Part shown: piece by piece, positions 23,588 to 35,589 of the stretch
How positions within the stretch are numbered: position 1 is the first letter of the stretch
Layout: the number at the start of each line of letters is the position of its first letter
From: Isoetes taiwanensis
Taxonomy: Eukaryota > Streptophyta > Lycopodiopsida > Isoetales > Isoetaceae
Length of the DNA stretch: 64,000 nucleotides
Reading direction: 5' to 3'
NCBI GenBank assembly: GCA_021234155.1
Contig: JAJEKV010000061.1
Location: 2,689,950 to 2,753,949, forward strand
Program-made: the position numbers and the translations under genes
The notes under the pieces: model-generated
The model's input: only the letters and a program-made list of their open reading frames with translations
Databases searched by the model: none
Told to the model about the DNA's origin: nothing

Positions 23588-24383
23588 TGTTACGGACCAA
23601 GGGCAAGTCGCGCTTACGGGCCTTGGGACCGGGAATCTGCTTTGGGAATGCCACGGGATGGCCTGGGAATGTCCTGAGCAGTAATACCGCCTAGGCGCGG
23701 CATAGGGGTATTTTCTAATGGCAAAACTTTCGTATGTTAAGGTGGCCTTTTAATTAAATTCTAAAGCCCGTTAGAAAAAGCCACTAAACCTTTGAATTGG
23801 GGGCGTGACGTGGCTTAATGTTATTGGCTGATGGTTGTAAAAGGGGAATCGACCTGTAACTTCGTGGCTGCAACAGAACCGGCCGGATCAGCCAAAAACA
23901 GCCCGGATCTGGGTTATTGATGCTCGGATCTTGCTCCAGAATAGACCCACGGGCCTTTTTCAAGCTAATCTTGGCCTTAGTGGCCCTATAAAGGGATCTG
24001 AGAGCGTTTTTAGAAAACACAGTTTTCTTTGAGAGCCAAGCAATTGGAGCAATCTGCCTTGCCTGATCACTTGATCTTCTGTTGCTAGAGGTTTTGATCA
24101 ATTTCGAATTGATTGAGCATCAATTCGGCCTGTTCTAAGCTACTCCGCTTTTTGGTGTTAGTTTGAAGAGGCGCTCCGTTCTTGGAGTGTTTCTGACTGC
24201 TCTTTGAGCAATACTGCTATTGCAGTACCAAGTTCTCGTGTTGGAACTTATGAAGCTGGGCTTCAGACTGATCCTGGGGATCAGTAAGCGATCGTGCATG
24301 GGGAGCTCTGGGAGCTCACGGTTGTGGGGAATTCTGGGAATTCTAGGTAGTGCGATCGGTCCTACTTATTGTAGGCGGTGACA
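23588..24383 (+). repeat. 3' LTR of chromovirus 1
   Basis: Inferred from the polypurine tract, a start TGTTAC and an end GTGACA that are nearly inverted repeats, about 796 bp apart. TATAAAG at about 23987 is a plausible promoter. With no second LTR in the window, the right edge is provisional. Confidence 0.55.
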
Positions 24384-26445
24384 CTTCGTGTTTTAATATT
24401 CTTAAGCAATTGCATGGTTTTCTAACTCATAAGCAATTGCTCGGTTTTCTAACTTGTTTTTTATTGTAGGATTTTTTGCTGAAGATGACTGCTAGGAGGT
24501 CATGAATGAAGATCTAGAGTTTCCTCCAAATATAGAGGAAGAAGAAATAGCGAGCAAGGAGGATATGGAATTTCTGACTGGTATAGTCTGATTTTGTATG
24601 AGAAAGTTTCTTTCAAAAGTTTATAAAACTATTTGCATTGTATTACCTAAAATCCAGGCATCGAAAAACTAGGAGTTAGTCTCCTAAATTTCCGGTCACA
24701 ATCCATATTTTTCAGTTAGATTTTTTTTTTGCCGGCAAACAAATTGTAGGGTTTTCTTCAAAATCTGACAAATAATCTTGAGTTTATATTCAAAATCCAG
24801 TGGAGCATGACACTTACCGGCAAATTATCTGGTTAGAGCTATTGGGGATTTCGAAGCCTGCTAAAATCTGAAACTTGTTTCTAATTTATTTCCTCAAGGA
24901 AAATTGTACTTTGCTGATCTGAAATTTGAAACTTGTTTTTACTTTATTTCCTTAAAAAAATTGTACTACTGGCTGATTGTTTAAGAAGGAAAAATTTTAG
25001 ACTGGATTTTGACGTTTTTCGGCAGACAGACACCAAGGGACAAGATCATCAAGTGACGGGTTCTATCTCAACATTGACAGGTGTTTTCGACTTCACAAGC
25101 TCGTTTGACATCTACAATCCATCTTCATTGACGTGCCTCAGCTTGCGTCCATCTATTTTTTGGATGCTTTGGCACCTAGATATTCTTCTCTATCTCATAT
25201 TTTTCTTCTTGTCTTGTTTTTTCTTGCCTTCCATGATTACACTTAGGGTGTATGAGATGGAGTGTTCCTCTGCTTTCGGCCATATGATGTTGTTTGAAAT
25301 ATCGAGTTTCCCAAGAATGCAATGGTTCTATGCCATCATAGAACCATCATTCTTGGGAAGACAGCATATCCTTGGCCTATTTTTATCAGATTTTTTCTCT
25401 TCTTCTACTGTTTCTCTATATATTGTCATTGCCTTCCAGTTCATTACTATTGGCCTTCTCTTTGAGCGTTCTCTTTTTTCTTTTTTCTTGTTTCTAGTCC
25501 CTCCCTTCCTGCCCTTTCTTACCATGTCTTGCTTCTGCATTTATTGAGTTTCTTGATGCATGTCTTTTTCTCTTTTCGCTCTAGTTTTTTTTATCATAGG
25601 CGGATGATCTTTCCCACATTAGTTTGCAGTTGTTTTATCCTGGCTATGTGTATGCTCTTTCCCATCTGATTATTCTTGTTCTTTTAGACAGATGTTCTTC
25701 CTTGCTCTAGCTTGCACGAGTTTCTTCTGGCAAAGCGGATGTTCTTCCCTCTCCATTTCATGATTTTTCTTTATATTCATTTTTTCTTGTGCTCTTTTAA
25801 TTTACTCTAAGTTTACTTCCTTTTCATCTCTTACATTTCTTAACGGTGTCTTCTTCTTCTTCTTCTATTGGTTTTTGGCATTTTTCGGAGTTGGCAGCGT
25901 TGATGGTTGGCGTGGTAGTCTGTGACGCATAGAGATCGTTCGACATATTGCTGCTATATCAGATCTTATCTTCATCAACTATATCACTCTTAGTCCATCT
26001 TTTATCTTCATGGTTTTCCCGAAAACCTGAAAGGGCGGGGTTTTTTAGTCCAGTTGATAAGATTTCGGACTTTGAGTCTATGTGGCTTTATTTCTTACTT
26101 AATAAACCCTCGGTGATTGTCTAGTTCGGGGGTTTTAAATTATGTTTGGCTTTACATTTGTTTTGGCCATTCTTGGTACTACTTTACTATTGTACTTGCC
26201 TTGTCTTTGGAACGCTCAATAAGGAAAGCCACTTCACTTAGGCCATATAGTGTTGTTTGAAACATTGAGTCTCCCAAGAATAAGCTGCTTCAATTTTTGC
26301 AAGGCAAACGTTGAGCGCTTAAAAGCCTCTATTAGTTCCAGTTCAACTCTTGAGAATATATGCAGCTATATATGGCAAAATCTCACAAGCAAGATGCTTT
26401 CTTGTACTCAGTCCACAAGTCTTGAGAACTGTTGACGCATATTAT
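24384..26445. other. T-rich intergenic stretch with a hairpin
   Basis: No gene is supported; a 204-codon frame at 24933-25547 is compositionally driven. An inverted repeat with about 20-bp arms (cccaagaatg ... cattcttggg) lies at 25310-25357. A block of about 45 bp before it ('ggccatat.rtgttgtttgaaa') recurs near 26240. Confidence 0.5.
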
Positions 26446-26716
26446 TGTTAGAATTCAAGCTGTACATTAGAGTACATTAGATACATTGATGTACATTAGA
26501 GTACATTAGAGTACATCTCTGGCCTTTGGCCTTCCGTTTCCGGCTGTTGGCCTTTCAGTGCCATTCATTCCATGTATTTATAGATTACATGTAATACAGA
26601 GAACATCCAGATTGTTCCTATTCTATTCCTATTGTGTCTCTTCCATTCTTGCTTCCGCTTTGGCTCACTCTGTGCTGCAGGTTTGTATCAGTCCATGGCT
26701 GATACATTTTCCAACA
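26446..26716 (+). repeat. 5' LTR of the copia element
   Basis: Starts TGTTAG and ends CCAACA. Contains three or four copies of 'gtacattaga' near its start, and 'tatttatagatt' as a possible promoter. Confidence 0.95.
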
Positions 26717-26730
26717 TGATATCAGAGCCT
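26717..26730 (+). promoter_or_regulatory. Primer-binding site of the copia element
   Basis: TGATATCAGAGCC directly after the LTR matches the usual initiator-Met tRNA complement (TGGTATCAGAGC) with one change. Confidence 0.85.
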
Positions 26731-26738
26731 ATTGGCAT

Positions 26739-27887
26739 GTGAAGGGAAGTTCGACAATAGAGGAACTCGGGAGAACAATTCTGGTAGAATACTTATCTGA
26801 GCAGGAGAAGGTCATGGAGACCAGATCTGTATCAGCAATTCTGAAGCCACCTATGTTTGATGGCAAAGGGTTTTCAAGGCTGGAAGAAATCCATGAAGTT
26901 ATATCTAATGGCAGAGGATGTCTGGGATATAGTGGATGGGTCTGAAACTAAACCAGAGAATGCTGGGACAACAGCTCAAATCAAGCTTCAAAAGGATTGT
27001 TAGCGCCGTGATAATAGAGCAATGGCTTGCATATGTATGTGTCTTTCCAGAGCCATAGTCATGCAAGTAGATGTGGATCAGGGCAGCTATTCTCTTTGGA
27101 TTTGGCTTGAAGATAAGTATGGCACCAAAAAACGTAAGGTGAAGTTATGCATTTGTATACACAGATTAGGAATTGCAAGTATGTGGAAGGAGCTGATCTG
27201 AATACACACATAAATCAAATGAAGGAGATGTTTGATATGTTGGCAGCAGCAGATTCCAAGTATGCAGTTCCAGAAGGGCAACAAAAGCTCCAGTTATATG
27301 CTTCTCTTCCCAATTCATGGGAAAACTTTGTTGATTTCTTGACAGCTCAAAGTAGTCTTTCATGGGATGACACCGTCTCTAAGCTTTTGCAGAAAGAGAT
27401 GCGCTTGAAAGACAAAGTGGAGGATTCCAAGCCATCACAAGCCATGCTTGCACGAGGGAGGCAAGATAAGAACCCTTACTACAAAAAGCAATCGGATGGG
27501 AAGGTGGACAGATCAAAAGGACCACGTCCTAAGAAAGTTTATGCCAAGAGAGGGCAATGCAGGAACTACTTTGAATATGGCCATTATGCAGCCGATTGTC
27601 TGGAGGGAAAGAACAAATTAGAGAAAGCACACCTAGTTGAGGCACAAGTCATCAAAGGAGAGGCTTCTCTTGTTATCCAATCAGACCGAAGTCTCAGAAT
27701 TAAAGGGGAGGCTTCTGTTGTGGAAACAAGTGCATGTACTGCTGCTAGAAAGAAGGTTCTTACAGTGGATTCTGCATGCACATCAGTGATGTTGAAGAAT
27801 AGGGATCTATTCTCAGGTTATCAAAATGACAAAAGTCTGGTGCAATTGGGAGATCACAGTGAAATTCAAGTGCAAGGAAGCTATTGA
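26739..27887 (+). pseudogene. Gag and protease start of the copia element
   Basis: Gag of the UBN2 type: 'LKPPMFDGKGFS', 'AEDVWDIVDG' in a second frame, 'LNTHINQMKEMFDMLAAAD', 'LYASLPNSWENFVDFL', 'SSLSWDDTVSKLLQKE'. The zinc knuckle reads CRNYFEYGHYAADC, with Tyr in place of the second Cys, which should abolish zinc binding. The protease signature is 'LTVDSACTSVMLKNR'. Two frameshifts and stops separate the N-terminal pieces. Confidence 0.88.
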
Positions 27888-28740
27888 ATAATGAAAGAAC
27901 AGTGCTTCCAGAAACTCTACATGTCCCGGGATTGCGGAAAAATCTTTTGTCAGTTGCATGTGCAGCAGATGCTGGTCTGCAAGTTTTCTTTGATGATAAG
28001 GAAGTTCTTTTCTTGAAGAATACACGGATTGAAGGGGATATAGTGGCCAAAGGCTCAAGACATGGCAATTTGTATGAGCTGGAGGTGTCTGATCCAAATC
28101 AGGCCTTAGTCGTATCAGCCAAAGAAAAGGAGAAAGTGCTACTTTAGCACAAAAGGTACGGTCACGCTAATGTTCAAGCTTTAAAAATAATGCAGCAGAA
28201 GAACATGGTTCATTGGCATGAAGATAACTATGAAGGCAGACCCGGATCTTTGTGAAGCATGTATCCTTGGTAAGCACCCGCGCAGATCATTTGCAAGTGT
28301 AGGCAGCAGAGCTAAGCAAGTGTTGGAGCTGATCCATTCAGATCTTTGTGGACCAACAGAGGTGTCTGCGCGCCTTGGTAAGGCAGTATATTTCATCACG
28401 TTTATTGATGATTTTAGTCGGAAAACAATTGTCTATTTTCTAACCAAGAAAAGTGATGCTCTTGAGGCTTTTAAATTGTATAAAGCATGTGTAGAAAATC
28501 AGACAGGGAGGAAGATCAAGCAATTGTGCACTGATGGTGGTGGAGAGTATCTTAGTGATCTCTTCCATGATACGTGTGACCAGGCAGGAATTCAGCGTCA
28601 ATGCACAACGAGGGCTATTCCTCAACAAAACGGTGTTGTGGAGAGGAAGAATCGCACTTTGTGCAATGCAGCAAGAAGTATGCTTGCTGAAAGTCATTTG
28701 CCAAAGTATTTTTGGGCTGATGCAATTCTTTGCGGCTAGT
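27884..28740 (+). pseudogene. GAG-pre-integrase and integrase core of the copia element
   Basis: 'TLHVPGLRKNLLSVA' and 'HKRYGHANVQALKIM' (zinc-binding HHCC start), then 'CEACILGKHPRRSF'. The DDE core shows 'HSDLCGP', 'FIDDFSRKTIVYFL', 'CTDGGGEY' and 'QNGVVERKNRTL'. A TAG replaces the conserved Trp in the pre-integrase box. The frame ends at a TAG near 28738. Confidence 0.9.
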
Positions 28741-30866
28741 TCATGTGCAAAACAGATTGACCACAGTTGCCTTGGATAATGAGATGACTCCAGAAGAAGC
28801 TTGGTCTGGAGAGAAACCGGATGTTTTTCATTTGCGCACATTTGGATGTACCGCTTATGTACATGTTCCTGAGCATTTGCGCAGAAAATTTGATGCCCGT
28901 AGCACCAAATGCACTTTCATTGGCTATGCACCTAATCATAAAGCATACTTATTGTGGGATCAAGAGCGGAGAAAGGTATGCACCATCTCAGAAGTAGTTT
29001 TTGATGAATCAAATTCTATGTGTATTGATCCACTTGCAGATGGAAACTTCATTCAAGACAAATATCTTGTTCTTGATGATCCTCCACTCGTTGAGCTTCA
29101 AGATTTGAGGCTGGACCAGCAGCAAGATGTGCCTTTGCCAGTGGATGTGCAGCAACCCATCAATGATGATCCACCTCATAATCAAGTTCTTACTGATCCT
29201 CGGCTCATTGGAATGCCCCCTCCTCCTGATCAACCGTTGTCACCACGTAGCAGAACACCTTCTCGTAAAGTTCTTGAAAATGCTGAACTTAGTTTGGTTG
29301 AATGGTGTTGCTTGGCAGTGCAAGGTGAACCAGCAAGCATTGAGGAAGCATGGGCTTCCTCTGAAGCTCCACATTGGAAACGGGCAGCTGAGGTAGAGCT
29401 CGCATCCATGGATGCAAACCAGGTATGGGAACTTGCTGATTTGCCCATTGGGCGTAAAGCAGTGGATTGCAAATGGCTATTCATGAAAAAGTACAAGGCT
29501 GATGGCAGCCTTGACAAGTATAAGGCTAGGCTGGTTGCTCGAGATTTCAGCCAAGTCAAAGGTCTTGATTATGACGAGACATTTTCACCGGTCGTGAGAA
29601 TGAATAGCTTGCGTGTTTTGCTTGCCTTATGAGCCAAATTGGATTGGGAAATTCATCAAATGGATGTGGATACGGCATTTCTGAATGGAGATCTTCTTGA
29701 AGACATCTATATGCTGCAACCTCCAGGTTTTGAAGTACCCGGCCAGGAAAACAAAGTATGTAAACTCCGGAAGGCCATTTATGGCTTAAAGCAGGTCTCG
29801 GGTTTGGTACAAGAAGTTCGATGATGCACTTAAGCATGAAGGATTTCAGGTTGCTACAACAGATTCTAATGTCTATATCAAGTGCATGGAAGGTATGTAT
29901 TTGATTTTAGTGTTATATGTGGATGATATGCTTGCAATGGGCAGCAATCTTCTTGATGTTCAAGCACTTAAATCTCAACTAGCTAGCAAGTTTAAGATGA
30001 AAGATTTGGGTGCAGCTAGCATGCAGATACATCGTGATAGGAAAAAGAGGCTAATTCATATCAGCCAACCTCGGTATGCTGAATTTCTGCTCGAGCAATT
30101 TCGCATGGCAGATTGTAAGCCTATTTCCACGCCAATGGAAGCTGGCCTCAAATTGTTTGAAGATGAACCTGTTTGTGATAATGTGCAGTCATCTTCTCTA
30201 CCATATAGGCAGCTTGTTGGGAGTTTGATGTATCTCATGACTATAACACGACCTGATCTTTGTTTTGCTGTGATTGCATTGAGTCAGTTTAACCACTGTT
30301 ATGAGTTAAAGCATTGGCAGCTAGCAAAGCGTGTTCTTCGCTATTTGCAAGGAACAAAAGAGTATGGAATCTGTTATTGTGATAACAGATCAGCAAGTCT
30401 TCATGCATTTACTGATGCAAGTTGGGGCAACAACAGGGATTTTCATTCCACTACAGGTAGCACATGCATGTTTTATGGAGGTGCAGTAGGTTGGATAAGC
30501 AAAAAGCAATCTGTTGTAGCGCGATCTTCAGCAGAGGCAGAATACATTGCCTTATCTACTGGAGTTGCAGATCTTATTTGGTATGACCACTTGCTTAATG
30601 ATGTTGGTATTTTTGCGCAACAACCTATTCATGTTTATGTGGACAACCAAAGTTGCATGAAAATGGCAGAGCGACCAGGACATCATCCTTGGACAAAGCA
30701 CATTCCAATACATTATCATTATGTCCGTGATCTGGTGGAGAAAGCAATCATTTCATTAATCTATTCGCCCACTGGTGCAATGGTTGCAGATATCTTTACT
30801 AAGCCACTGGGCACACAAAAGTTTGTACAGTTTAGATCAGCACTTGGTGTTATACCATTGCAGTAG
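28741..30866 (+). pseudogene. Reverse transcriptase and RNase H of the copia element
   Basis: 'TPEEAWSGEKPDVFHLRTFG' and 'FIGYAPNHKAYLLWD' close the integrase part. RT: 'WKRAAEVELASMDANQVWEL', 'CKWLFMKKYKADGS', 'YKARLVARDFSQ', '[15 protein letters not shown]' after an in-frame TGA, '[13 protein letters not shown]', then after a frameshift the catalytic 'VLYVDDMLAMG'. RNase H: 'FTDASWGNNRDFHSTTG', 'SSAEAEYIALS', 'VYVDNQSCMKMAE', 'HYHYVRDLV', 'DIFTKPLG'. The last frame, 29886-30866, is intact. Confidence 0.92.
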
Positions 30867-30894
30867 CTTCAGATTATCCAGCTTGAAAGGGGAG

Positions 30895-31165
30895 TGTTAG
30901 AATTCAAGCTGTACATTAGAGTACATTAGATACATTGATGTACATTAGAGTACATTAGAGTACATCTCTGGCCTTTGGCCTTCCGTTTCCGGCTGTTGGC
31001 CTTTCAGTGCCATTCATTCCATGTATTTATAGATTACATGTAATATAGAGAACATCCAGATTGTTCCTATTCTATTCCTATTGTGTCTCTTCCATTCTTG
31101 CTTCCGCTTTGGCTCACTCTGTGCTGCAGGTTTGTATCAGTCCATGGCTGATACGTTTTCCAACA
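30895..31165 (+). repeat. 3' LTR of the copia element
   Basis: Same length as the 5' LTR with two differences (T for C in 'gtaatayagag', G for A in 'gatacrttttcc'). Preceded by the purine tract 'ttgaaaggggag'. Confidence 0.96.
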
Positions 31166-31170
31166 ATTAT

Positions 31171-32590
31171 GAGTAGATTATTTAGCTTTATTATCCACGG
31201 CTGTTGAATGGGGCAATCAAGTAGTGTCTAGAGCAATCTGGTCCACTTAAGTCGGCACGGCTCAGAGAGAGACTTTATTTCTCAGCAAATGAGTTGGTTC
31301 AGCATGTGAATCCTTTTGGCTATTTGTTAATAGAGGTTCATATTTCATGTGGATTTTGTGGTTCCATTCTAACGTCAATGGCAAAATTGATTTTGTGATG
31401 CCATAGAATGCCTTCTGGAATAGTCTAAGACATCCAAAAACCACAAATACAAAGACAAGAATACTTGAAAGTATCTCGATCCATTCTAGGCACATTTCTT
31501 TCACAAAATTATTAATTCTCTCGAGGTTGCAATTCAAGCCAATAGTAATGATCACCATTTATGCAGTCTTCTTCTAGATATTATAGAACACCATGTCAAC
31601 ATATGAACATAAAACTCAGTGATGCTTGCAGTGACGCTTTTGATAAGTCGCACATGCTACATCTAACTCATGTCTATTACATATATAAACTTTGTAGGAG
31701 CAGGAGCTCTGGTAGAGAACCAAGGAGTTACAATTCTATTAATTGAATGTGAGGTAGCAAGAAGTTACAGATGGTAGCTGTTTGAATCTTACTTCAATAG
31801 GAACTTTGAACCATGCTCAGTTCTGGAGTAGGTTGGAAAAATTTGAACCATGGGGGATTATATTCAAGTCGGAATGCACATGACATCTACATCTACTATA
31901 TAGATGGACTCTTCATGAAGTATTTACACCATATAAGCTTCACATATGCAGATTAGCACAAGGGAAGTTACCATCTCAGTTATAATTCAAGCTATAGTTT
32001 GTAGTTTATACAATCTTTCGCATGTAAAAGTAGTGCTTAAGTTATTTACTCACTATTCTCAAAGTTACCAAGGTATTGTCCATAGTCAAATTGATTTAGC
32101 TCGAGGTTTTTTATATTTGAATCCAATGCATGCTTTTGAGTTCTTCCAAGGTTGCTTTTTTATGTGACCTTATTAACTCGTTTGCCACCATTATACAAAG
32201 ATCTTATTAACTCATGTACTATAGACAATAGCCAATGTCCCCTTCTTAAACCCAATATTTTCAAAGCAACAACAACATTTAATAGCAAGCAAGAAATTTG
32301 AGCTTAAAGTGTGCGCAACCATTATTAGAGGCAACAACAACATTCCTGGAGCTCATGTAGATTGTATCTATGTTTTCCAAAGTATAAAAAATTTTGGCAT
32401 TATACTTGCCGTAAATTTATTAATGCTAGTAAATACATTTTCTACTGACGTTGGAGGTTAACAAGAACCTTGACAGTTGCAACATGGTATAAGTCTGACC
32501 AGTTAGTGACCTGGGAGGTCTTTCAAACCAAATTCTTGTTGTCTCAATGGGACAGATCTATTTGGTAAAAGGTTACTGGTAATTTGTTAT
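31171..32590. other. No gene recognised
   Basis: AT-rich sequence with only short open frames on both strands and no motif. The last 100 bp may already belong to the LINE remnant that follows. Confidence 0.45.
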
Positions 32591-32599
32591 TTGTTGCTC

Positions 32600-33358
32600 C
32601 ATAGTCTATTGAAGTGTGCATGTGGGCTTCTCACCAAAGTGTTCACAAACATAGGCTCATGAACTCTATGTTTAAGCTGCTTGTCAATGGTGATATCCTT
32701 CCACCATCCACTAAGTGGTTCTTTCAGCTCCCGCCTCCTAGTTGGAGACGTATGTGGACTTGGGCTTGGGATAAACTACTTCATCTTAAGGTGGCTGTGC
32801 TTTGGTTGCAGATTCTGCCCTCATGTCAATGTGCTTGTCCATAGATACGATCCTCGAGTGTCAGCACTTTGTCCACTGTGCAAGCAAAGAGATGAGACTA
32901 TCAAGCACTGCTTCTTTTGTGTGATCACCTCCAACGGGTTTAAACTTGGCCGCTTTCTCTTTCATGTGACATTGACAAGTCAGCAAGTGTTTTCGGCTAC
33001 ATATCCAGATACTTGGGAATAAGCTACGATGCCAAACGTTTAATTTAAAGTAAGGATAGTTGTTGTGGTCCATCTGAAAGGGAAGAAGATTGTGTGTGTT
33101 TTAAGGCTTGGATATTTCTGTTGCTGCTGTCCTCCAAGAAGTTCGAGATAGAATTGCTAAGGCCTACCATTGTTCTTCGCTTGCTCTTGCCATGACATTT
33201 GATCTTTGAGATTTATTTGGGGATGTTGTCTTATGCATAGGCTGGTGGTCCTACTCAATAGGTCATTGATTATCCTCTGAAATTTTAACCCTGCCTATGC
33301 AGTTGTATCTGTCTTTTGGCTTGTACTTTTAATAAAGTTTGACGCCCTTTAAAAAAAA
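32600..33358 (+). mobile_element. 3' remnant of a LINE
   Basis: Frameshifted pieces carry the zinc-binding reverse-transcriptase tail typical of plant LINEs: 'RRMWTWAWDKLLHLKV', then 'NVLVHRYDPRVSALCPLCKQ' and 'RDETIKHCFF.C'. About 300 bp of non-coding tail end in 'ttaataaagttt' and an A run at 33349-33358, consistent with a poly(A) 3' end. The rest of the element is missing. Confidence 0.82.
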
Positions 33359-33359
33359 A

Positions 33360-33913
33360 GGGGTGTCGACCCGTACAGGGATTTTAAGACGTTTTTGTTT
33401 TATCTAGTTTATGTCCTCCATTTTCTCTTGCTCGACTTCCATGTAGGCCCGATGCCTCTAGAGAAAGCTCCATTTCAGCAAAACGAGCACCTTAGGGATC
33501 CTCAAGGAGGGATTATTATTATTATTTTTTTTTTTTTTTTTTGGGGCAGGATCCAAAACCAATACTTCATATGTGGGACCAACTTCACATTAAAAGCTAG
33601 CCCAGAACAAATGGAGCCAGAACTATCAAAACACACACTTCCTCAATGAAACTTGTTGTAGAGAAAAAAAAATGTAAGTTGGACACATGGAAGCCCCAAC
33701 CACTACCTCAAAACCAAAATAATGAAGACATGTGACGAGAGGTAGGAGACACAAACGTACGAATGAAAACGAACGGGCCATTCGCCAATGGTGCCTTATG
33801 CATAGTAAAATCAATGCCGAACACGGGTGTTTATACCTCTTGGTTGATACCTATACATGGTAATCATCTTATATATACCATGGTGACTTGTTGGTTCTCC
33901 ATTTTTCTCTTTT
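33360..33913. other. 3' flank of the GT47 gene; no gene seen
   Basis: Contains an 18-bp T run near 33525-33542 and no convincing open frame. The proximal part probably holds the 3'UTR of the GT47 gene. Confidence 0.45.
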
Positions 33914-35589
33914 TCAATATCTAATGGTGTAGTGTCGAAGCCATAGCTCATACATGGTCATGTGGAATGCATCATACTTAAGTGGGGGATCATGCCACTC
34001 AAAATGATCTTGTACCTACAAATCCCAGAGCGAGATCTCAACAACTCTAGTAGAAACAACTCTATTAGAATAGCAATAGAGTTCTAGAAAGAAACTCTTC
34101 AACAACTTTACCTTTAACACGCCTTTGTGTAGAGACAGGAATTCTTCATCCCCATAAGCTTGAAGAGTCTTTTTCAGGTCTTCCACGTTGTTTTCTCGCA
34201 AAATGATCGAGAATTTTCGCCAATCTAAGACGTCATTGAAGGGCAGGTCATAATAATTTGACATTACAACTGAAAGTAATAAAGATGCAAAGATGTTAGA
34301 ACATGTAATGAAAATGGTGAATGCGGATAGATGTATGTTGTTATTAATAACCTGGGACACATCCATAGTGGATAGAATCAGTTATGCAAGCACCATTTGC
34401 ATGTAAACCAACAGGGCAGATGCAAAATTTGCTCTTATAGTACTCTGCTCTGCTGATATGACTTTTGGTGATAAGAAGCTGATCATCATTCTCCCAAACT
34501 TTGAGCAGATGTGTTCTTGTTTTTGAATTGAGGGGACCTGCCCAGAGTCCAAGAGTTGTTCTGCATAAAGCCATGTATATTAGTTACAGATTAGCTAAAA
34601 GAAAGTTTTCAGCTCAGTTTGATTCTGTTTATAAAAAAAGAAATTGGACATTTCAAAGTAATGTGACATACCTCTTCTCAATATCATCTCCACCGCGCGG
34701 AGCCGAGAAGGGCTGGAAGATTTGTGGCAAACTGACATCCTTGTGAGGAATATAAGATGTGACATATGTCGTAGAACAGAAAACCCTGATTGAATTTTTC
34801 ACCAGTTGCATGACCTTGTTGGTGGCCTTTGGACCATTTTCCTGACATGAAACCAGAAAATGATCTGCTCCAAGAGTTCTGTTCCAATATGGGTACTTGT
34901 TAGATATTAGATCCACATACTTCTCCACCGTGTCAGCCATATCCTCAATGCCTAAATCCTGCACAAATGTCATATTTTAATGCGCGAATCGATGAAAAGG
35001 CATGGTTTCTGCATGCTTCATGCATTATTTTGTATTCATTTACGTGCATTGAATCGAAAAGATAAAGGACACTTGCCTCTTCTTTCATCTTCGCACAGGA
35101 AATTGGCAGGAAAAAGAGATGAGCCTCCTCTGGATCTTCTGTAAGAAATCTACTTTCCAACAAATTGCGAAAAAAGTAGGCCTCGCTAGCATATTTACCA
35201 CTCAATTTCCCAAATGAAGCATGAGGACTTTCATCAGGATAGATATAAACCCTAAGATTCTCCTCCATATCTTGGTAATTCATTTGAAAAACCTTGGGAG
35301 AAAGGTAAACATGGCCCTCAACAGGGCTCTGCAAGATCTGAGGCTTGTCCTCCTTCATTGTGCGGCCAACTCCAGAATCAATGACAAGATCATGTTTCTG
35401 TGGCTCAGAAACGCTAATTTTAGGCTTGTTAAGGAGCTGCTGTGATGAGGCAACGGAGCTCTGGATTTGCGATACAGGGGAGGAGGAGAAATCGAGGGGG
35501 TAAGTAAGAACATAGTAGACAAGGAGAAGGGAGGAGACCATGGGGGCTGCATTTCGGACTATGTCTCCGGTGCCAAACGCCATAGCCAT
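33914..35589 (-). CDS. Exostosin-family glycosyltransferase (GT47), intact, five exons
   Basis: Exons 35077-35589, 34672-34958, 34352-34560, 34112-34269 and 33914-34015 join to 1269 nt, 422 residues plus TGA, in one frame. GT47 proteins are Golgi type II membrane enzymes that make cell-wall polysaccharides; the sugar and acceptor cannot be read from sequence. An N-terminal hydrophobic anchor ('PMVSSLLLVYYVLTYPL') is followed by a stem and the exostosin domain: 'ENLRVYIYP', 'EEAHLFFLPISC', 'YPYWNRTLGADHFLVSC', 'SIRVFCSTTY', 'IPHKDVSLPQI', 'SKFCICPVG', 'DSIHYGCVPV', 'SNYYDLPFNDVLDWRKFS', ending 'YELWLRHYTIRY'. The first intron uses a GC donor (GAAGAG|GCAAGT) and an ordinary AG; the others are GT-AG. 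Every domain landmark is present. The best-supported functional gene here. Confidence 0.95.

Larger units (their letters stand above)
19680..24383 (+). mobile_element. Ty3/gypsy chromovirus 1, 5'-truncated, defective
   Basis: The element runs from the gag zinc knuckle to a 3' LTR. Order: zinc knuckle CYNCQGMGHYAREC, protease, reverse transcriptase, RNase H, integrase, chromodomain, polypurine tract, LTR. The protease-RT-RH-IN order is that of Ty3/gypsy. The 5' LTR, primer-binding site and most of gag are absent. Several frameshifts and stops break pol, and the RT contains an internal tandem duplication. Not capable of autonomous movement as read. Confidence 0.93.
26446..31165 (+). mobile_element. 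Complete Ty1/copia element, recently inserted, pol disrupted
   Basis: Two 271-bp LTRs bound the element, flanked by the target-site duplication ATTAT (26441-26445 and 31166-31170). By eye the LTRs differ at only two sites, so the insertion is young. Internal order is gag, protease, integrase, RT, RNase H, the copia order. The frame is interrupted by a stop in the GAG-pre-integrase motif ('LL*HKRYGH' near 28145), frameshifts near 26880, 27130, 28735 and 29815, and a stop near 29632. It is therefore dead as read despite its youth. Confidence 0.96.

Noticed and set aside
24933-25547. 204-codon open frame on the plus strand
   Set aside because: Its Phe/Leu/Ser richness follows from T/C-rich DNA; no motif and no codon-like structure.
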